Below the pieces are notes generated by a model. It did no database searches, was not told the origin of the DNA, and saw only the letters and a program-made list of their open reading frames with translations. The position numbers and the translations under genes were made by a program. A stretch of 64,000 nt of DNA from NCBI RefSeq assembly GCF_000698145.1, contig NZ_BAXB01000003.1:180248-244247 (forward strand). Reading direction: 5' to 3'. Below, one piece after another: positions 9,237-19,536 of this stretch. Position 1 is the first letter of the stretch; every line of letters starts with the position of its first letter. The DNA is from Geomicrobium sp. JCM 19039. GTDB lineage: Bacteria > Bacillota > Bacilli > Bacillales > Marinococcaceae.

Positions 9237-10394
9237 TTGAAACAAGGATTGTACGTACACATCCCTTTTTGTAAACAGATCTGTCACTACTGTGATTTCA
9301 ATAAAGTTCTTCTGGAAGGCCAACCTGTCGATGCGTATATTCGTGCACTGTCTACGGAAGGTAAATGGCGTGTGGAGAATGGAAGGTATCATGCCGATAC
9401 GTTCTATATCGGTGGAGGAACACCCACTGCCCTAAACAGTGAGCAATTGCAGCAGTTGTTTCTCGGTCTAAAGAAGGCCGGTGTTCATTGGGATGAAATG
9501 AGCGAAGTGACTGTGGAAGTGAACCCTGACGGGGTGACAGATGAGCAATTACGCGTACTAAGAGAAGCAGGAGTGAATCGCTTGAGCATCGGAGTGCAAA
9601 CTTTCGATGCTGAGCTTTTGCAACAAATTGGGAGAACGCACGGAGCGGAAGATGTGGAGCGATTGATTCATCGGGTCCGAGATCAAGGGTTTAACAACGT
9701 CTCGATCGACTTGATGTATGCACTGCCTGCTCAAACGGATGAACAATGGAGAGCGACGGTTGAAAAAGCCATTTCCTTAGATCCGGATCATATTTCCGCT
9801 TATGGGCTAAAAATTGAGCCGAAAACACAATTTCATAATTGGAAAAAAGCCGGAAAGCTAACGCCGATGGATGAAGACGATGAAGCAGATATGTATGAGT
9901 GGCTGATTCAGCGTTTAGCTGATGCAGGTTTCCTCCAATATGAGATTAGTAATTTTTCTAAGCCGAACAAAGAAAGTCGGCACAACTTGCTCTATTGGGA
10001 AAACGAACCGTATCTTGCTTTGGGCGCTGGTTCACACGGCTACATCGGCGGCAGTCGGTACAGCAACATCGGTCCAATCCCTCACTATTTGAAGTCTATT
10101 GAAGAGAAGAAGCTGCCGACGAGAAAATCTGAAGCGCTCTCGATGACCGAGCAAATGGAAGAAGAAATGTTTTTAGGATTACGTTTAAACCGAGGGGTTC
10201 GAGCCGATCGCTTTCGTGAAAAATACGGCATTCACATGGCTGAATTGTACAGAAACGTCTTACCTGAACTCATCGACGACGGTCTTGTTGAATGGCGGGA
10301 CAATCACTTACGGTTAACGGAACGAGGGCAGCTTCTCGGCAATGAGGTGTTTGAAAAGTTTTTGCTTCCAAAAGACACACATCTCATTCGTTGA
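9237..10394 (+). CDS. hemW: radical SAM protein HemW
   Basis: This heme chaperone, formerly called HemN, is a coproporphyrinogen-III oxidase-like protein. It has 385 residues and a TTG start with AAAAGGA 9-10 nt upstream. The radical SAM cluster motif is C-K-Q-I-C-H-Y-C near residues 12-19; a GGGTPT motif follows at about residues 60-65. It lacks the extra N-terminal part of true HemN, which supports the HemW name. It lies between lepA and the CIRCE-controlled heat-shock operon, as in B. subtilis. Confidence 0.92.
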   Translation: MKQGLYVHIPFCKQICHYCDFNKVLLEGQPVDAYIRALSTEGKWRVENGRYHADTFYIGGGTPTALNSEQLQQLFLGLKKAGVHWDEMSEVTVEVNPDGVTDEQLRVLREAGVNRLSIGVQTFDAELLQQIGRTHGAEDVERLIHRVRDQGFNNVSIDLMYALPAQTDEQWRATVEKAISLDPDHISAYGLKIEPKTQFHNWKKAGKLTPMDEDDEADMYEWLIQRLADAGFLQYEISNFSKPNKESRHNLLYWENEPYLALGAGSHGYIGGSRYSNIGPIPHYLKSIEEKKLPTRKSEALSMTEQMEEEMFLGLRLNRGVRADRFREKYGIHMAELYRNVLPELIDDGLVEWRDNHLRLTERGQLLGNEVFEKFLLPKDTHLIR

Positions 10395-10419
10395 CAAAGA
10401 CAGAGCCATTTGATAAATT
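10391..10419 (+). promoter_or_regulatory. SigA promoter of the hrcA-dnaK operon
   Basis: TTGACA and TAAATT are 17 nt apart, and a TGn extension precedes the -10 box. It begins inside the last codons of hemW and ends 10 nt before the CIRCE operator. Confidence 0.85.
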
Positions 10420-10429
10420 TGGAGTAGAT

Positions 10430-10456
10430 TTAGCACTCGAACTCATTGAGTGCTAA
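10430..10456. promoter_or_regulatory. CIRCE operator for HrcA
   Basis: TTAGCACTC, a 9-nt spacer and GAGTGCTAA form a perfect consensus CIRCE, positioned at the transcription start. HrcA encoded directly downstream binds CIRCE and represses until heat shock ties up GroEL. Confidence 0.97.
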
Positions 10457-10472
10457 CAGAGGTGATGGACAC

Positions 10473-11510
10473 ATGTTAAGTCGTCGTCAGTTATTCATTC
10501 TGCAAGCCATCGTCGATGACTATGTCCAAAGCGCTGAGCCCGTCGGTTCAAGAAGTATATCAAAACGACCCGATGTGACGTTTAGCGCAGCTACGATTCG
10601 AAACGAGATGGCTGACTTGGAAGAGATGGGTTTTTTAATTAAGCCGCATAGTTCTGCAGGCAGAATTCCGTCTCATCAAGGATACCGACTCTATGTTGAC
10701 CAGCTATTATATTCCAATGAACCTCAAAGTCAACGACTTGATTTTGTGCAACATTTTTTTGACCAGAAAGTTTCTGAAGTCGAAGCGGTGATGAGAAAAA
10801 CGGCAGCCATTCTCTCAGAGATGACGAATTACGTTTCCGTTGTTCTTGGGCCTGCGATTTCAAACACGAAGTTAAAGCAGATTCAAATTATCCCGCTTTC
10901 TTCATCGCAAGCGGTTGCGATTTTAGTGACCGATTCTGGGCATGTCGAAAATCGAACGTTTGATATTCCAGAGAACATGAGTGCAACGGATCTCGAGAAA
11001 TTTGTGAACATCTTAAATGAACAGTTGTCCAATAGTCCACTTGGTCAATGGGAAAGTCTAATGACTGTTGAAATTGAGAGGATTCTAGATAAACACGTTC
11101 ATCATTATAAAGAGATGTTTCAGTTTTTGCATCGTGCATTTAAGCCAGGGAACGATGAACAGATCTTCTACAACGGCTTAATGAACTTGCTCGTTCAACC
11201 TGAGTTTAAAGATGTTGATCGTGTGAGGGCCATGTTGAAATGGTTGGAAGATAGCGGTGAAGTATATTCATTTTTGTCTTCTGCGAATACGAGTGGTCTT
11301 ACCGTAAAGATTGGTGAGGAGAACCACTTGAAATTATTTGATGATATTAGCATGATAACAGCCACGTATGCGATCGATGGAAAGTCTGTAGGTTCGATCG
11401 GGCTTATCGGTCCGACACGTATGGAATATGAGCGAGCCATTCGGATTATCAAACAAATGGCCGACGGGTTGTCAGCATCTTTGACGAGACTGTATCGGCA
11501 TGATGGATAG
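10473..11510 (+). CDS. hrcA: heat-inducible transcription repressor HrcA
   Basis: HrcA represses class I heat-shock genes by binding CIRCE and is kept active by GroEL. The ATG after AGAGGTGAT gives 345 residues (B. subtilis: 343). An N-terminal winged helix (residues 1-75, with VGSRSISKR and SAGRIPSHQGYR) is followed by GAF-like and dimerisation domains. It is the first gene of a seven-gene operon through mtaB and is autoregulated by the CIRCE at 10430-10456. Confidence 0.96.
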   Translation: MLSRRQLFILQAIVDDYVQSAEPVGSRSISKRPDVTFSAATIRNEMADLEEMGFLIKPHSSAGRIPSHQGYRLYVDQLLYSNEPQSQRLDFVQHFFDQKVSEVEAVMRKTAAILSEMTNYVSVVLGPAISNTKLKQIQIIPLSSSQAVAILVTDSGHVENRTFDIPENMSATDLEKFVNILNEQLSNSPLGQWESLMTVEIERILDKHVHHYKEMFQFLHRAFKPGNDEQIFYNGLMNLLVQPEFKDVDRVRAMLKWLEDSGEVYSFLSSANTSGLTVKIGEENHLKLFDDISMITATYAIDGKSVGSIGLIGPTRMEYERAIRIIKQMADGLSASLTRLYRHDG

Positions 11511-11554
11511 TCGTATGCTCCGAGTGATTTCATGTGGCTTGGAGGTGTCAATGT

Positions 11555-12112
11555 ATGACAGAACAAGATAAGAAAACAAACGAAGAAACAGAACCAACAG
11601 CAGAAGAGGTTGAAATTATTGAGCCTGACACTGAAGAATCGGTTTCGGATGAAGAAGTTGAGCAAAGTGAAGAAGACCTTCTTCAAAACGAGCTAAATGA
11701 GCTTAAGCAAAAAGTGTTAAGGCAACAGGCGGATTATGATAACTTCCGCAAGCGCACGCGTATGGAAAAAGAGTCCGATGCAAAGTATCGTTCGCAAAAG
11801 CTTATCGAGTCGTTGCTTCCAGCGATGGACAATTTCAAGCGTGCTTTAGATCATGCACCACAATCAGAAGAGGCAGAGAGCATCCATAAAGGAATGACAA
11901 TGGTGTATGAGCAGCTGCAAGAATCGCTGCGCTCTGAAGGTCTTACCGAGATTAAGACTGAAGGAGAGCCATTTGACCCGAATTTCCATCAAGCAGTTAT
12001 GCAAGTGGAAGAAGAAGGGTTTGAAAGCAACCAAGTTGTGGAAGAACTGCAAAAGGGATATCAACTTAAAGATCGTGTGATCCGTCCAGCAATGGTGAAG
12101 GTTAACGCGTAA
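11555..12112 (+). CDS. grpE: nucleotide exchange factor GrpE
   Basis: GrpE releases ADP from DnaK. The ATG 7 nt after GGAGGTG gives 185 residues (B. subtilis: 187); an earlier in-frame start is ignored. The N-terminal third is very acidic, then a long coiled coil (about 45-95) and the C-terminal beta domain with the [13 protein letters not shown] signature. It lies between hrcA and dnaK, as in nearly all Bacillus heat-shock operons. Confidence 0.95.
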   Translation: MTEQDKKTNEETEPTAEEVEIIEPDTEESVSDEEVEQSEEDLLQNELNELKQKVLRQQADYDNFRKRTRMEKESDAKYRSQKLIESLLPAMDNFKRALDHAPQSEEAESIHKGMTMVYEQLQESLRSEGLTEIKTEGEPFDPNFHQAVMQVEEEGFESNQVVEELQKGYQLKDRVIRPAMVKVNA

Positions 12113-12163
12113 CGAATAGAAACAAATGGTATGAGTTAGAACGGAATCAAGGAGGATATAGCA

Positions 12164-14013
12164 ATGAGTAAAGTAATCGGCATTGACTTAGGAACAACAA
12201 ATTCTTGCGTAGCGGTAATGGAAGGTGGCGAAGCAGTCGTCATCCCAAACCCAGAAGGAAATCGTACAACACCATCGGTTGTTGCCTTTAAAGATGGTGA
12301 GCGCCAAGTAGGTGAGGTCGCGAAGCGCCAAGCGATCACGAACCCGAATACGATTCTTTCAATTAAACGACATATGGGGACAGATCATAAAGTTGAAGCA
12401 GAAGGAAAAGATTACTCGCCGCAAGAAATTTCAGCGATTATTCTCCAAAAGCTTAAGTCTGACGCAGAAGCTTATCTTGGAGAAACGGTTTCAAAAGCAG
12501 TCATTACCGTACCAGCGTACTTCAATGATTCACAACGTCAAGCAACAAAAGACGCAGGAAAGATTGCTGGACTTGAAGTCGAGCGAATTGTGAATGAGCC
12601 GACAGCGGCAGCGCTCGCTTATGGTCTTGAGAAAGACGAAGATCAAACGATCCTCGTTTATGACCTCGGTGGAGGTACGTTTGACGTATCCATTCTCGAG
12701 CTTGGCGATGGCTTTTTCGAAGTGAAATCAACTTCTGGTGATAACGAACTAGGTGGGGATGACTTCGATGAAGTGATTATTGACCACATGGTTGATGAGT
12801 TCAAAAAAGAAAATGGCATTGACTTAAAACAAGACAAAATGGCGATGCAACGTCTTAAAGATACAGCTGAAAAGGCGAAGAAAGATCTTTCAGGTGTGAC
12901 ACAAACACAACTGTCGCTTCCGTTTATTACAGCTGACGCTTCAGGACCTAAACACCTTGAAATGAACCTTACACGAGCGAAGTTCGACGAAATTTCTTCT
13001 CATCTAGTTGAAAGAACGATGGAACCAACGCGTCGTGCGATTCAAGATTCAGGAGTTTCTGCATCTGAAATTGATAAAATTATTCTTGTTGGGGGTTCAA
13101 CGCGAATTCCTGCTGTTCAAGAGGGCATCAAACAACTTACGGGTAAAGACCCTCATAAAGGTGTAAACCTGATGAAGTGGTAGCACTTGGTGCAGCCGTG
13201 CAAGCGGGTGTTCTCGCTGGAGATGTGAAAGATGTCGTCTTGCTAGACGTGACACCACTTTCACTAGGGATCGAAACGATGGGTGGCGTATTTACACGCT
13301 TGATCGAACGAAACACAACGATTCCTACGAGTCAATCGCAAGTGTTCTCGACAGCGGCTGACAACCAGCCTTCTGTAGACATTCATGTGTTACAAGGAGA
13401 GCGTGAGATGGCCGCGGATAACAAAACACTTGGACGTTTCCAGTTAAATGATATTCCAGCAGCACCTCGCGGCGTTCCACAAATCGAAGTAAGCTTTGAT
13501 ATTGACGCGAATGGTATTGTCAATGTACGTGCCAAAGACAAAGGAACTAACAAAGAACAGTCCATTACCATTACTTCTTCTTCAGGTCTATCAGATGATG
13601 AAATTGAAGACATGGTCAAACAAGCAGAAGAAAATGCTGAAGCGGACAAACACAAGAAAGAAGAAGCTGAACTTCGCAATGAAGCAGACAGCCTCGTCTT
13701 TAACGTAGACAAAACGATTAAAGATTTAGGTGAAAATGTAGAAGCTGCTGACAAGGAAAATGCTGAAACAGCTAAAGTGAAGCTTCAAGAGGCGTTGCAA
13801 GGAACTGACCTTGAAGTGATCCGCACAGCGAAAGATGAGCTCCAAGAAATTGTTCATGCACTTTCTCAGAAAATGTATGAGCAAATGGCTCAAAACGCTG
13901 AGCAAGAAGGCGCTGCTGAAAACCAAGAACAATCCGGTCAAGAAGAAGACGTCGTTGATGCTGACTTTGAAGAAGTGAAAGACGACGAAGAGAAAAAAGA
14001 CGACAACAAATAA
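12164..14013 (+). CDS. dnaK: chaperone DnaK (one-base frameshift)
   Basis: This is the Hsp70 chaperone working with DnaJ and GrpE. AAGGAGG precedes the ATG. The nucleotide-binding domain begins [18 protein letters not shown] and has [10 protein letters not shown] near residue 168; the substrate-binding domain follows and the tail is acidic and disordered. Near 13168 the frame breaks: KGVN is followed by LMKW-stop, but adding one C restores [20 protein letters not shown]. The corrected protein is about 616 residues (B. subtilis: 611). The two halves are otherwise complete, so the break is most likely a sequencing error. Confidence 0.95.
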
Positions 14014-14034
14014 TAGATAATCATTTCAAGAGAT

Positions 14035-14071
14035 AAAGTCAAAGTCAGTTTCTCTAGGCTTTGACTTTTTT
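14035..14071 (+). terminator. partial terminator between dnaK and dnaJ
   Basis: AAAGTCAAAG pairs with CTTTGACTTT across a 14-nt loop, followed by TTT. It would lower dnaJ and downstream expression relative to dnaK. Confidence 0.75.
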
Positions 14072-14148
14072 CTTGATGGTTGTTGCTGTCATCATAAAAC
14101 CAATGTAAGATGAGTGCCATGTAGTTACTAACGGGAGTGATTTGGACA

Positions 14149-15264
14149 ATGAGTAAGCGCGACTTCTATGAAGTGCTCGGCGTCAGTGAGGATGCATCTG
14201 CTGATGAGATAAAAAAAGCTTACCGTAAGCTTGCAAGAAAATATCATCCAGATGTCAATAAAGAAGATGATGCGGAAGAGAAGTTTAAAGAAGTAAAAGA
14301 AGCGTATGACACCTTAAGCGATTCTCAAAAGAAAGCCCATTATGATCAATTTGGGCATGCCGATCCGAATCAAGGTTTCGGCGGCGGTGCTGGAGACTTT
14401 GGTGGCAGCGGCTTTGGTGATATTTTCGACATGTTCTTTGGTGGCGGGGGCAGACGAGATCCAAATGCACCTCGACAAGGAGCAGATCTTCAATATACAA
14501 TGACGTTGGAATTTAAAGAGGCCGTTTTTGGCAAAGAGGAAGAAATTGAAATCCCGCGGGAAGAATCTTGCCAAACGTGTTCTGGGTCAGGCGCAAAGCC
14601 AGGCACATCACCTGAAACGTGCGGGAGGTGTGGCGGCAGCGGTCAACTAAATGTTGAACAAAACACGCCGTTTGGCCGTGTCGTAAATCGTAGAATTTGT
14701 GATCGTTGTGAAGGATCAGGTCAAACGATCAAAGATAAATGCAATACGTGCGGTGGCGACGGTCGCGTTGAAAAACGCAAAAAAGTAAAAGTACGCGTTC
14801 CTGCAGGTATTGATCATGGTCAACAAATGCGACAAGCTGGCCAAGGGGAAGCAGGTGTGAATGGTGGCCCTCCTGGAGATTTATACATTGTGATTAATGT
14901 CAAACCGCATGAGTTTTTTGAGCGTGATGGAGATCATGTAAGGTGTGAGATGCCACTCACCTTTACACAGGCAGCGCTTGGTGATGAGATCGAAGTTCCT
15001 GCTTTAAGTGGGAAAGTGAAGATTAAAGTACCTGCAGGCACTCAAACCGGCAAGCAATTTCGACTTAAAGGCAAAGGTGCACCAAACGTCCACGGACGTG
15101 GAACGGGGGATCAGTTAATCACAGTTCGTGTGATTACGCCTAAGAAATTGTCCGATAAACAAAAGTCATTGCTGAAAGAATTTGCCGATGAAAGTGGAGA
15201 AACGGTTGATGAGCATAGCGACAGCTTCTTCGATAAAGTAAAACGGGCATTTCGCGGAGATTAA
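14149..15264 (+). CDS. dnaJ: chaperone DnaJ
   Basis: DnaJ is the Hsp40 partner that stimulates DnaK ATPase. The ATG at [12 protein letters not shown] gives 371 residues (B. subtilis: 375). The J domain (about 1-70) has the HPD motif in YHPDVN, then a Gly/Phe-rich stretch (about 75-110), four CxxCxGxG-type zinc repeats (about 145-215) and the C-terminal substrate-binding domains. It is followed by a strong hairpin before prmA. Confidence 0.96.
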   Translation: MSKRDFYEVLGVSEDASADEIKKAYRKLARKYHPDVNKEDDAEEKFKEVKEAYDTLSDSQKKAHYDQFGHADPNQGFGGGAGDFGGSGFGDIFDMFFGGGGRRDPNAPRQGADLQYTMTLEFKEAVFGKEEEIEIPREESCQTCSGSGAKPGTSPETCGRCGGSGQLNVEQNTPFGRVVNRRICDRCEGSGQTIKDKCNTCGGDGRVEKRKKVKVRVPAGIDHGQQMRQAGQGEAGVNGGPPGDLYIVINVKPHEFFERDGDHVRCEMPLTFTQAALGDEIEVPALSGKVKIKVPAGTQTGKQFRLKGKGAPNVHGRGTGDQLITVRVITPKKLSDKQKSLLKEFADESGETVDEHSDSFFDKVKRAFRGD

Positions 15265-15281
15265 CACGAATGATGATGAAG

Positions 15282-15313
15282 GCTGGTTTCCTCTAGAGGA
15301 AACCAGCTTTATC
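15282..15313 (+). terminator. hairpin between dnaJ and prmA
   Basis: GCTGGTTTCCTC and GAGGAAACCAGC form a perfect 12-bp stem with a TA loop, followed by only TTTAT. It is probably a weak terminator or an mRNA-end stabiliser within the operon. Confidence 0.65.
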
Positions 15314-15332
15314 GATGAGGAGGTTTTGATTT

Positions 15333-16289
15333 ATGGAATGGACAGAATGTCGCCTACATACGTCTCATGAAGCACATGAGCAAGTCGCTGGGCTTTTAAA
15401 TGAACAGGGTGCGAACGGGATCGTTATCGAAGACAGTCGCGATCGTGAATACGAGCCTGAGTGGGGCAGTGATATTATCGGTAAGCCTTCGGTTGATCAT
15501 TTGCCTACGTCTGGCGTCGTGTTGAAAGCATATTTTCCTATTGACGAGCGTTTGAATGAAACAATGAACGCCATTACAAAGGCGCTCGAGCAGTTGGAGA
15601 GAGAAAGTGGATTACCGGTAAAAGGGATAAACATTGAACAACAGACAATCCGTGAAGAAGATTGGTCAGAGGCATGGAAGACCTATTATAAACCGATTGA
15701 TGTGAGCAGCACGTTGCGAATCGTCCCTTCGTGGGAGCCGGTCAGTGCAACGGATCACGAGAAAACGATCATCGAATTGGACCCAGGCATGGCATTTGGA
15801 ACGGGCACACACGAAACGACGCTCTTATGCTTACGGGCACTGGAGACGTTAATTCAACCTGGAGACCGCGTCATTGATGTCGGTACAGGTTCGGGTATAT
15901 TAAGTATTGCAGCGGTGAAACTAGGTGCTCGTCACGTACAAGCATTTGACTTGGACCCGGTCGCGGTGAAGGTGGCCAAAGAAAACATCGAGCGTAATCA
16001 AACAGCTGAATCTACTGAAGTGACAGAACGAGACTTGCTCGCTGAAACTGCTTCAACAGACAAGGCAGATGTAGTGGTGGCCAATCTGTTAAGTGACATC
16101 GTGATCCGCATGATTCCATCGGTGCAAAACCACTTGAAAAAAACCGGACATTTGCTCGTTTCGGGCATTATCTCATCAAAGAAAGCAGAAGTTATTCATG
16201 TGCTCTCTCTGCACGGGTTTACCGTCAAAGACGTTCATGAAATAAAGGATTGGGTCGCGATTCACGCACAACGAATGAGTGAGGTGTAG
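15333..16289 (+). CDS. prmA: ribosomal protein L11 methyltransferase
   Basis: This SAM-dependent enzyme trimethylates L11. It has 318 residues (B. subtilis YqeT: 311), and GAGGAGG lies before the ATG. The N-terminal substrate-recognition domain spans about 1-110. DPGMAFGTGTHETT (about 151-164) and the SAM-binding DVGTGSGIL (about 186-194) identify the family. The rsmE start follows within 5 nt of the stop. Confidence 0.94.
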   Translation: MEWTECRLHTSHEAHEQVAGLLNEQGANGIVIEDSRDREYEPEWGSDIIGKPSVDHLPTSGVVLKAYFPIDERLNETMNAITKALEQLERESGLPVKGINIEQQTIREEDWSEAWKTYYKPIDVSSTLRIVPSWEPVSATDHEKTIIELDPGMAFGTGTHETTLLCLRALETLIQPGDRVIDVGTGSGILSIAAVKLGARHVQAFDLDPVAVKVAKENIERNQTAESTEVTERDLLAETASTDKADVVVANLLSDIVIRMIPSVQNHLKKTGHLLVSGIISSKKAEVIHVLSLHGFTVKDVHEIKDWVAIHAQRMSEV

Positions 16290-16293
16290 GTGG

Positions 16294-17046
16294 TTGCAAC
16301 GATATTTTATCCAAAATGAAGATGTAGAAGGGGAACAAGTCGTTCTCCAAGGCGAACAAGCTCACCACATTGAACGGGTGATGAGAATGAGTGCAGGCGA
16401 TGAGTTCATTTGTGTAGATGAAAATGAAAAAGCAGCAAAGTTTACCATTACATCTGTACACGCACAGAAGGTGACGGCACAGTTTTCTGAAACGATCGAA
16501 ACATGCGCGGAGCTACCTGTTCGTGTTACAATCGCGCAAGCAGACATTAAAGGTGATCGGTTTGAATGGATGCTGCAAAAAGCAACGGAGTTAGGTGCTT
16601 TTGGGTTTATTGGTTTTGGAGGAAAGCATTCCGTCGTAAAATGGGACGAGAAAAAGCAAGACAAAAAGCTCACCCGTTACAAAAAGATCGTTCAAGAAGC
16701 TGCAGAGCAATCGGAAAGGCTGCGACTGCCTGCAGTTCAACACGTTGCTTCTGCAAAGGAACTATTATCAATAGCGGACCGTTATGATGTGGTATGGGTC
16801 GTCTCGGAACAGTCGGGTCGAGGGACGAATCATCATGCGTTATACGACCAATTAGAAGCTCTTCATTCGCCTGTTTCTGCGCTCGCGATTTTGGGACCTG
16901 AAGGGGGCTTTAGTGAAAGTGAATTCCAGCTGTTTCAAGATGCAGGGTTTGCGTCTATAAGCTTAGGTCCCAGAATACTTAGGGCAGAAACGGCATCTAC
17001 TGCTCTTCTTAGCATGCTCAGTTATGAATACGAAATTAAGAGGTGA
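16294..17046 (+). CDS. rsmE: 16S rRNA m3U1498 methyltransferase RsmE
   Basis: This SPOUT-class methyltransferase modifies U1498 of 16S rRNA. The TTG start (reads MQRYFIQN, like B. subtilis YqeU) has GAGGTG 7 nt upstream, inside the end of prmA, giving 250 residues. The knotted C-terminal domain has LGPEGGFSESE and LGPRILRAETA. It sits in the conserved dnaJ-prmA-rsmE-mtaB order. Confidence 0.93.
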   Translation: MQRYFIQNEDVEGEQVVLQGEQAHHIERVMRMSAGDEFICVDENEKAAKFTITSVHAQKVTAQFSETIETCAELPVRVTIAQADIKGDRFEWMLQKATELGAFGFIGFGGKHSVVKWDEKKQDKKLTRYKKIVQEAAEQSERLRLPAVQHVASAKELLSIADRYDVVWVVSEQSGRGTNHHALYDQLEALHSPVSALAILGPEGGFSESEFQLFQDAGFASISLGPRILRAETASTALLSMLSYEYEIKR

Positions 17047-17052
17047 AGACCG

Positions 17053-18387
17053 ATGGCAAGCGTTGCTTTCCATACGTTAGGTTGCAAGGTCAACCACTAT
17101 GAAACAGAGGCCATTTGGCAATTATTTAAAGAGGCGGGTTACACGCAGACCGCGGATGAGAATCCCGCTGATGTGTATGTTATTAATACGTGTACAGTAA
17201 CGAACACAGGAGATAAAAAAAGTCGGCAAGTAATTCGCCGTTCAATCCGTAACAACCCCGATGCCGTCATTTGTGTGACGGGATGTTATGCACAAACATC
17301 TTCAGCGGAAATTATGGATATTCCAGGTGTCGATATCGTCGTTGGTACTCAAGATCGTAAAAAGATGATCGGCTACATTGAGGAATTTAAACAAACAAGA
17401 GAACCAAAAAATGCGGTCGGTAACATTATGAAAACCCGGACATATGAAGAGTTAGACGTTCCAGCGTTTCGTGATCGCACACGGGCGAGCTTAAAGATTC
17501 AAGAAGGATGCAACAATTTCTGTACGTTTTGTATCATTCCTTGGGCAAAAGGGCTACTTCGCTCAAGAGAACCTGAGCAAGTTCTTCAACAAGCAAAGCA
17601 ACTCGTTGAGGCTGGCTATAAAGAAATCGTACTCACTGGAATCCACACAGCAGGATACGGTGAGGATTTTAAAGACTACAACTTTGCTAAGCTTCTACAA
17701 CAACTTGAAGAAGTTGAAGGCATCAAACGTCTAAGAATTTCATCGATTGAAGCGAGTCAAATCACTGATGAAGTTATTCAGGTTGTAAAAAACTCGAATA
17801 AAATTGTGAATCACTTTCACATTCCTTTACAAGCAGGCTCAGACACGGTTTTAAAACGAATGAGAAGAAAGTATACAACGCAATTTTATAAAGAGCGTGT
17901 GGCGAAGTTGAAGCAAATCTTCCCTGACTTGGCCATTACAACCGATGTGATTGTCGGGTTTCCTGGAGAGACAGAAGATGAGTTTCAAGAGACGTACGCA
18001 TTTATCGAAGAGATGGGCTATTCCGAACTGCACGTGTTCCCTTATTCAAAGCGCACAGGTACACCAGCAGCGAGAAGAGACGATCAAGTGGACGACAACG
18101 TAAAGCAGGCACGTGTTCAAAAGCTTATTGCGTTGTCTCAGCAACTGGCAAAGCAGTATGCGTCATCATTCGAAAACGAAGTGGTAGAAGTGATTCCTGA
18201 AGAAGAAGTGAAAGACGATTCGGGGATGTTTGTTGGTTATACGAGCAATTACTTAAAAGTAAGAGTTCCAGCGACAAAAGAAATGGTCGGGCAAATTGTT
18301 AAAGCGAAAATTACTCGAGCAGGTTATCCTGAGAGTGAGGCAGAGTTCGTTCGCGTCATCGACCACGACGCAAAACAATTTGTTTAA
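17053..18387 (+). CDS. mtaB: tRNA t6A37 methylthiotransferase MtaB
   Basis: This radical SAM methylthiotransferase converts t6A to ms2t6A at tRNA position 37. It has 444 residues. The N-terminal UPF0004 domain carries cysteines in HTLGCKVN, NTCTVT and GCYAQ. The radical SAM motif C-N-N-F-C-T-F-C lies near residues 152-159 and a TRAM domain near the C-terminus. It is the last gene of the heat-shock operon and is followed by a terminator shared with the convergent transporter. Confidence 0.95.
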   Translation: MASVAFHTLGCKVNHYETEAIWQLFKEAGYTQTADENPADVYVINTCTVTNTGDKKSRQVIRRSIRNNPDAVICVTGCYAQTSSAEIMDIPGVDIVVGTQDRKKMIGYIEEFKQTREPKNAVGNIMKTRTYEELDVPAFRDRTRASLKIQEGCNNFCTFCIIPWAKGLLRSREPEQVLQQAKQLVEAGYKEIVLTGIHTAGYGEDFKDYNFAKLLQQLEEVEGIKRLRISSIEASQITDEVIQVVKNSNKIVNHFHIPLQAGSDTVLKRMRRKYTTQFYKERVAKLKQIFPDLAITTDVIVGFPGETEDEFQETYAFIEEMGYSELHVFPYSKRTGTPAARRDDQVDDNVKQARVQKLIALSQQLAKQYASSFENEVVEVIPEEEVKDDSGMFVGYTSNYLKVRVPATKEMVGQIVKAKITRAGYPESEAEFVRVIDHDAKQFV

Positions 18388-18395
18388 TTAACGAG

Positions 18396-18437
18396 GGAAA
18401 GACGAAGGGGGTGTTTCCCGTTTCGTCTTTCCTCATT
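18396..18437. terminator. bidirectional terminator after mtaB
   Basis: GGAAAGACGAA pairs with TTCGTCTTTCC over a 15-nt loop. On the plus strand CTCATTTTT follows. Confidence 0.75.
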
Positions 18438-19356
18438 TTTCGCCAGTTACTCGTTCGACGAGTGAAGCAAAAGGATGGATGAAAGGTAAGAGTAACAGCG
18501 AACATATGACGTTAAAGAGCACAGAAGCATGAGCGACTTGAGTAGCGGGATCAGATGTGAGTTGCATGACGAAATAGGCAAAGAGCGAAACAAATGGTAA
18601 AAAAAGTAACGCACCCCCAAGATTTAGAAACACATTCGCCATAGCGGTTTGCATCGCACCACGACCTGCCCCAAATGCGGCAATAACAGCTGTAAGGCAA
18701 GTACCAACATTGGCACCCATCATAATACTAATGACAGCTTCGAGGCTGAGCACTTCATTGGCATACAATTGAATACCGATAGCAATCGCAGCTGTACTGG
18801 ATTGGATAATCGATGCGAGTACGGTTCCGCCGAGCATGGACACAAGGTTAGACATGTTGTGTTCAATTAGTGTGCTTGCAAACCCATGACTTGCGAAGGC
18901 TTCTCCCCACTCCCCCATACCGTCCATGGCAAGAAACATACAACCAATCCCACAGAAAATCATCCCAAATAAAAATAACGAGCGTTTTCTCGTTAGCAAG
19001 GCAAGTACTCCAAGAACGAGCGTAACCATGCCGAGAGTTTCACCAGAGAAAACGAGAAGTTCAAGGGTGATGGTCGTCCCGACATTGCTTCCCAAAATGA
19101 TGGCAATCGTTTGTCGAAAAGGGATGACGCGAGCAGCTACAAGGCTGACAGCAAGAACCATGACAGCGGTACTGCTCTGGAGAACAGCAGTAACTGCAAA
19201 GCCGACAAAGAGTCCGGCTAAAGGGTGGCTCGTACTTTTTTCAATTAACGATTTTACACGCGCTGGTGTTGCCTGCTCTAATCCAAGACGAATAATCGCA
19301 ATTCCAAATAAAAAAATAAATATATAAACAACGATCATCATAAATGAATACTCCAT
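18433..19356 (-). CDS. yqeW: Na/Pi cotransporter family protein (YqeW-like)
   Basis: The ATG at MEYSFMM after GGGGGACGGG gives 307 residues, the same length as B. subtilis YqeW. It has about eight hydrophobic segments and two inverted repeats carrying the family QSSTA motif (AVLQSSTAVMV and SIIQSSTAAIA) with GSNVGTT and GANVGT. Unlike the larger transporter at 59.9 kb it has no PhoU domain. Sodium-coupled phosphate transport is inferred from the family. Confidence 0.88.
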   Translation of the reverse strand: MEYSFMMIVVYIFIFLFGIAIIRLGLEQATPARVKSLIEKSTSHPLAGLFVGFAVTAVLQSSTAVMVLAVSLVAARVIPFRQTIAIILGSNVGTTITLELLVFSGETLGMVTLVLGVLALLTRKRSLFLFGMIFCGIGCMFLAMDGMGEWGEAFASHGFASTLIEHNMSNLVSMLGGTVLASIIQSSTAAIAIGIQLYANEVLSLEAVISIMMGANVGTCLTAVIAAFGAGRGAMQTAMANVFLNLGGALLFLPFVSLFAYFVMQLTSDPATQVAHASVLFNVICSLLLLPFIHPFASLVERVTGEK

Positions 19357-19435
19357 AGCCCGTCCCCCAATGCTTATAGTTATGGCATGCAAAGAAGATT
19401 TATGAAGCGAGTTTGTGGAAATTCAAAGATTGGTG

Positions 19436-19464
19436 TTGCAAAACAGACGAATTTCCATTACAAT
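19436..19464 (+). promoter_or_regulatory. SigA promoter of rpsU
   Basis: TTGCAA and TACAAT are 17 nt apart, ending 72 nt before the rpsU start. It is identical in both boxes to the rpsT promoter. Confidence 0.75.
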
Positions 19465-19536
19465 TTACTAAAATGACATCATATTGTACAAGTGAATGTC
19501 ATGATTGTGAGCGGTACTGCGGAGGGAGGGATTCAA

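Noticed and set aside
11195..11686. Minus-strand open frame of 163 codons opposite hrcA and grpE
   Set aside because: It overlaps two well-supported genes and has low-complexity composition expected from an antisense frame.
13383..13754. Minus-strand Ser-rich open frame opposite dnaK
   Set aside because: Typical shadow of a codon-biased highly expressed gene.
12164..14013. Programmed frameshifting in dnaK (and likewise era, dnaG, phoH)
   Set aside because: No slippery heptamer with a downstream structure recurs at the breaks, and these families are not known to use recoding. The breaks share only short homopolymers, which fits sequencing error.
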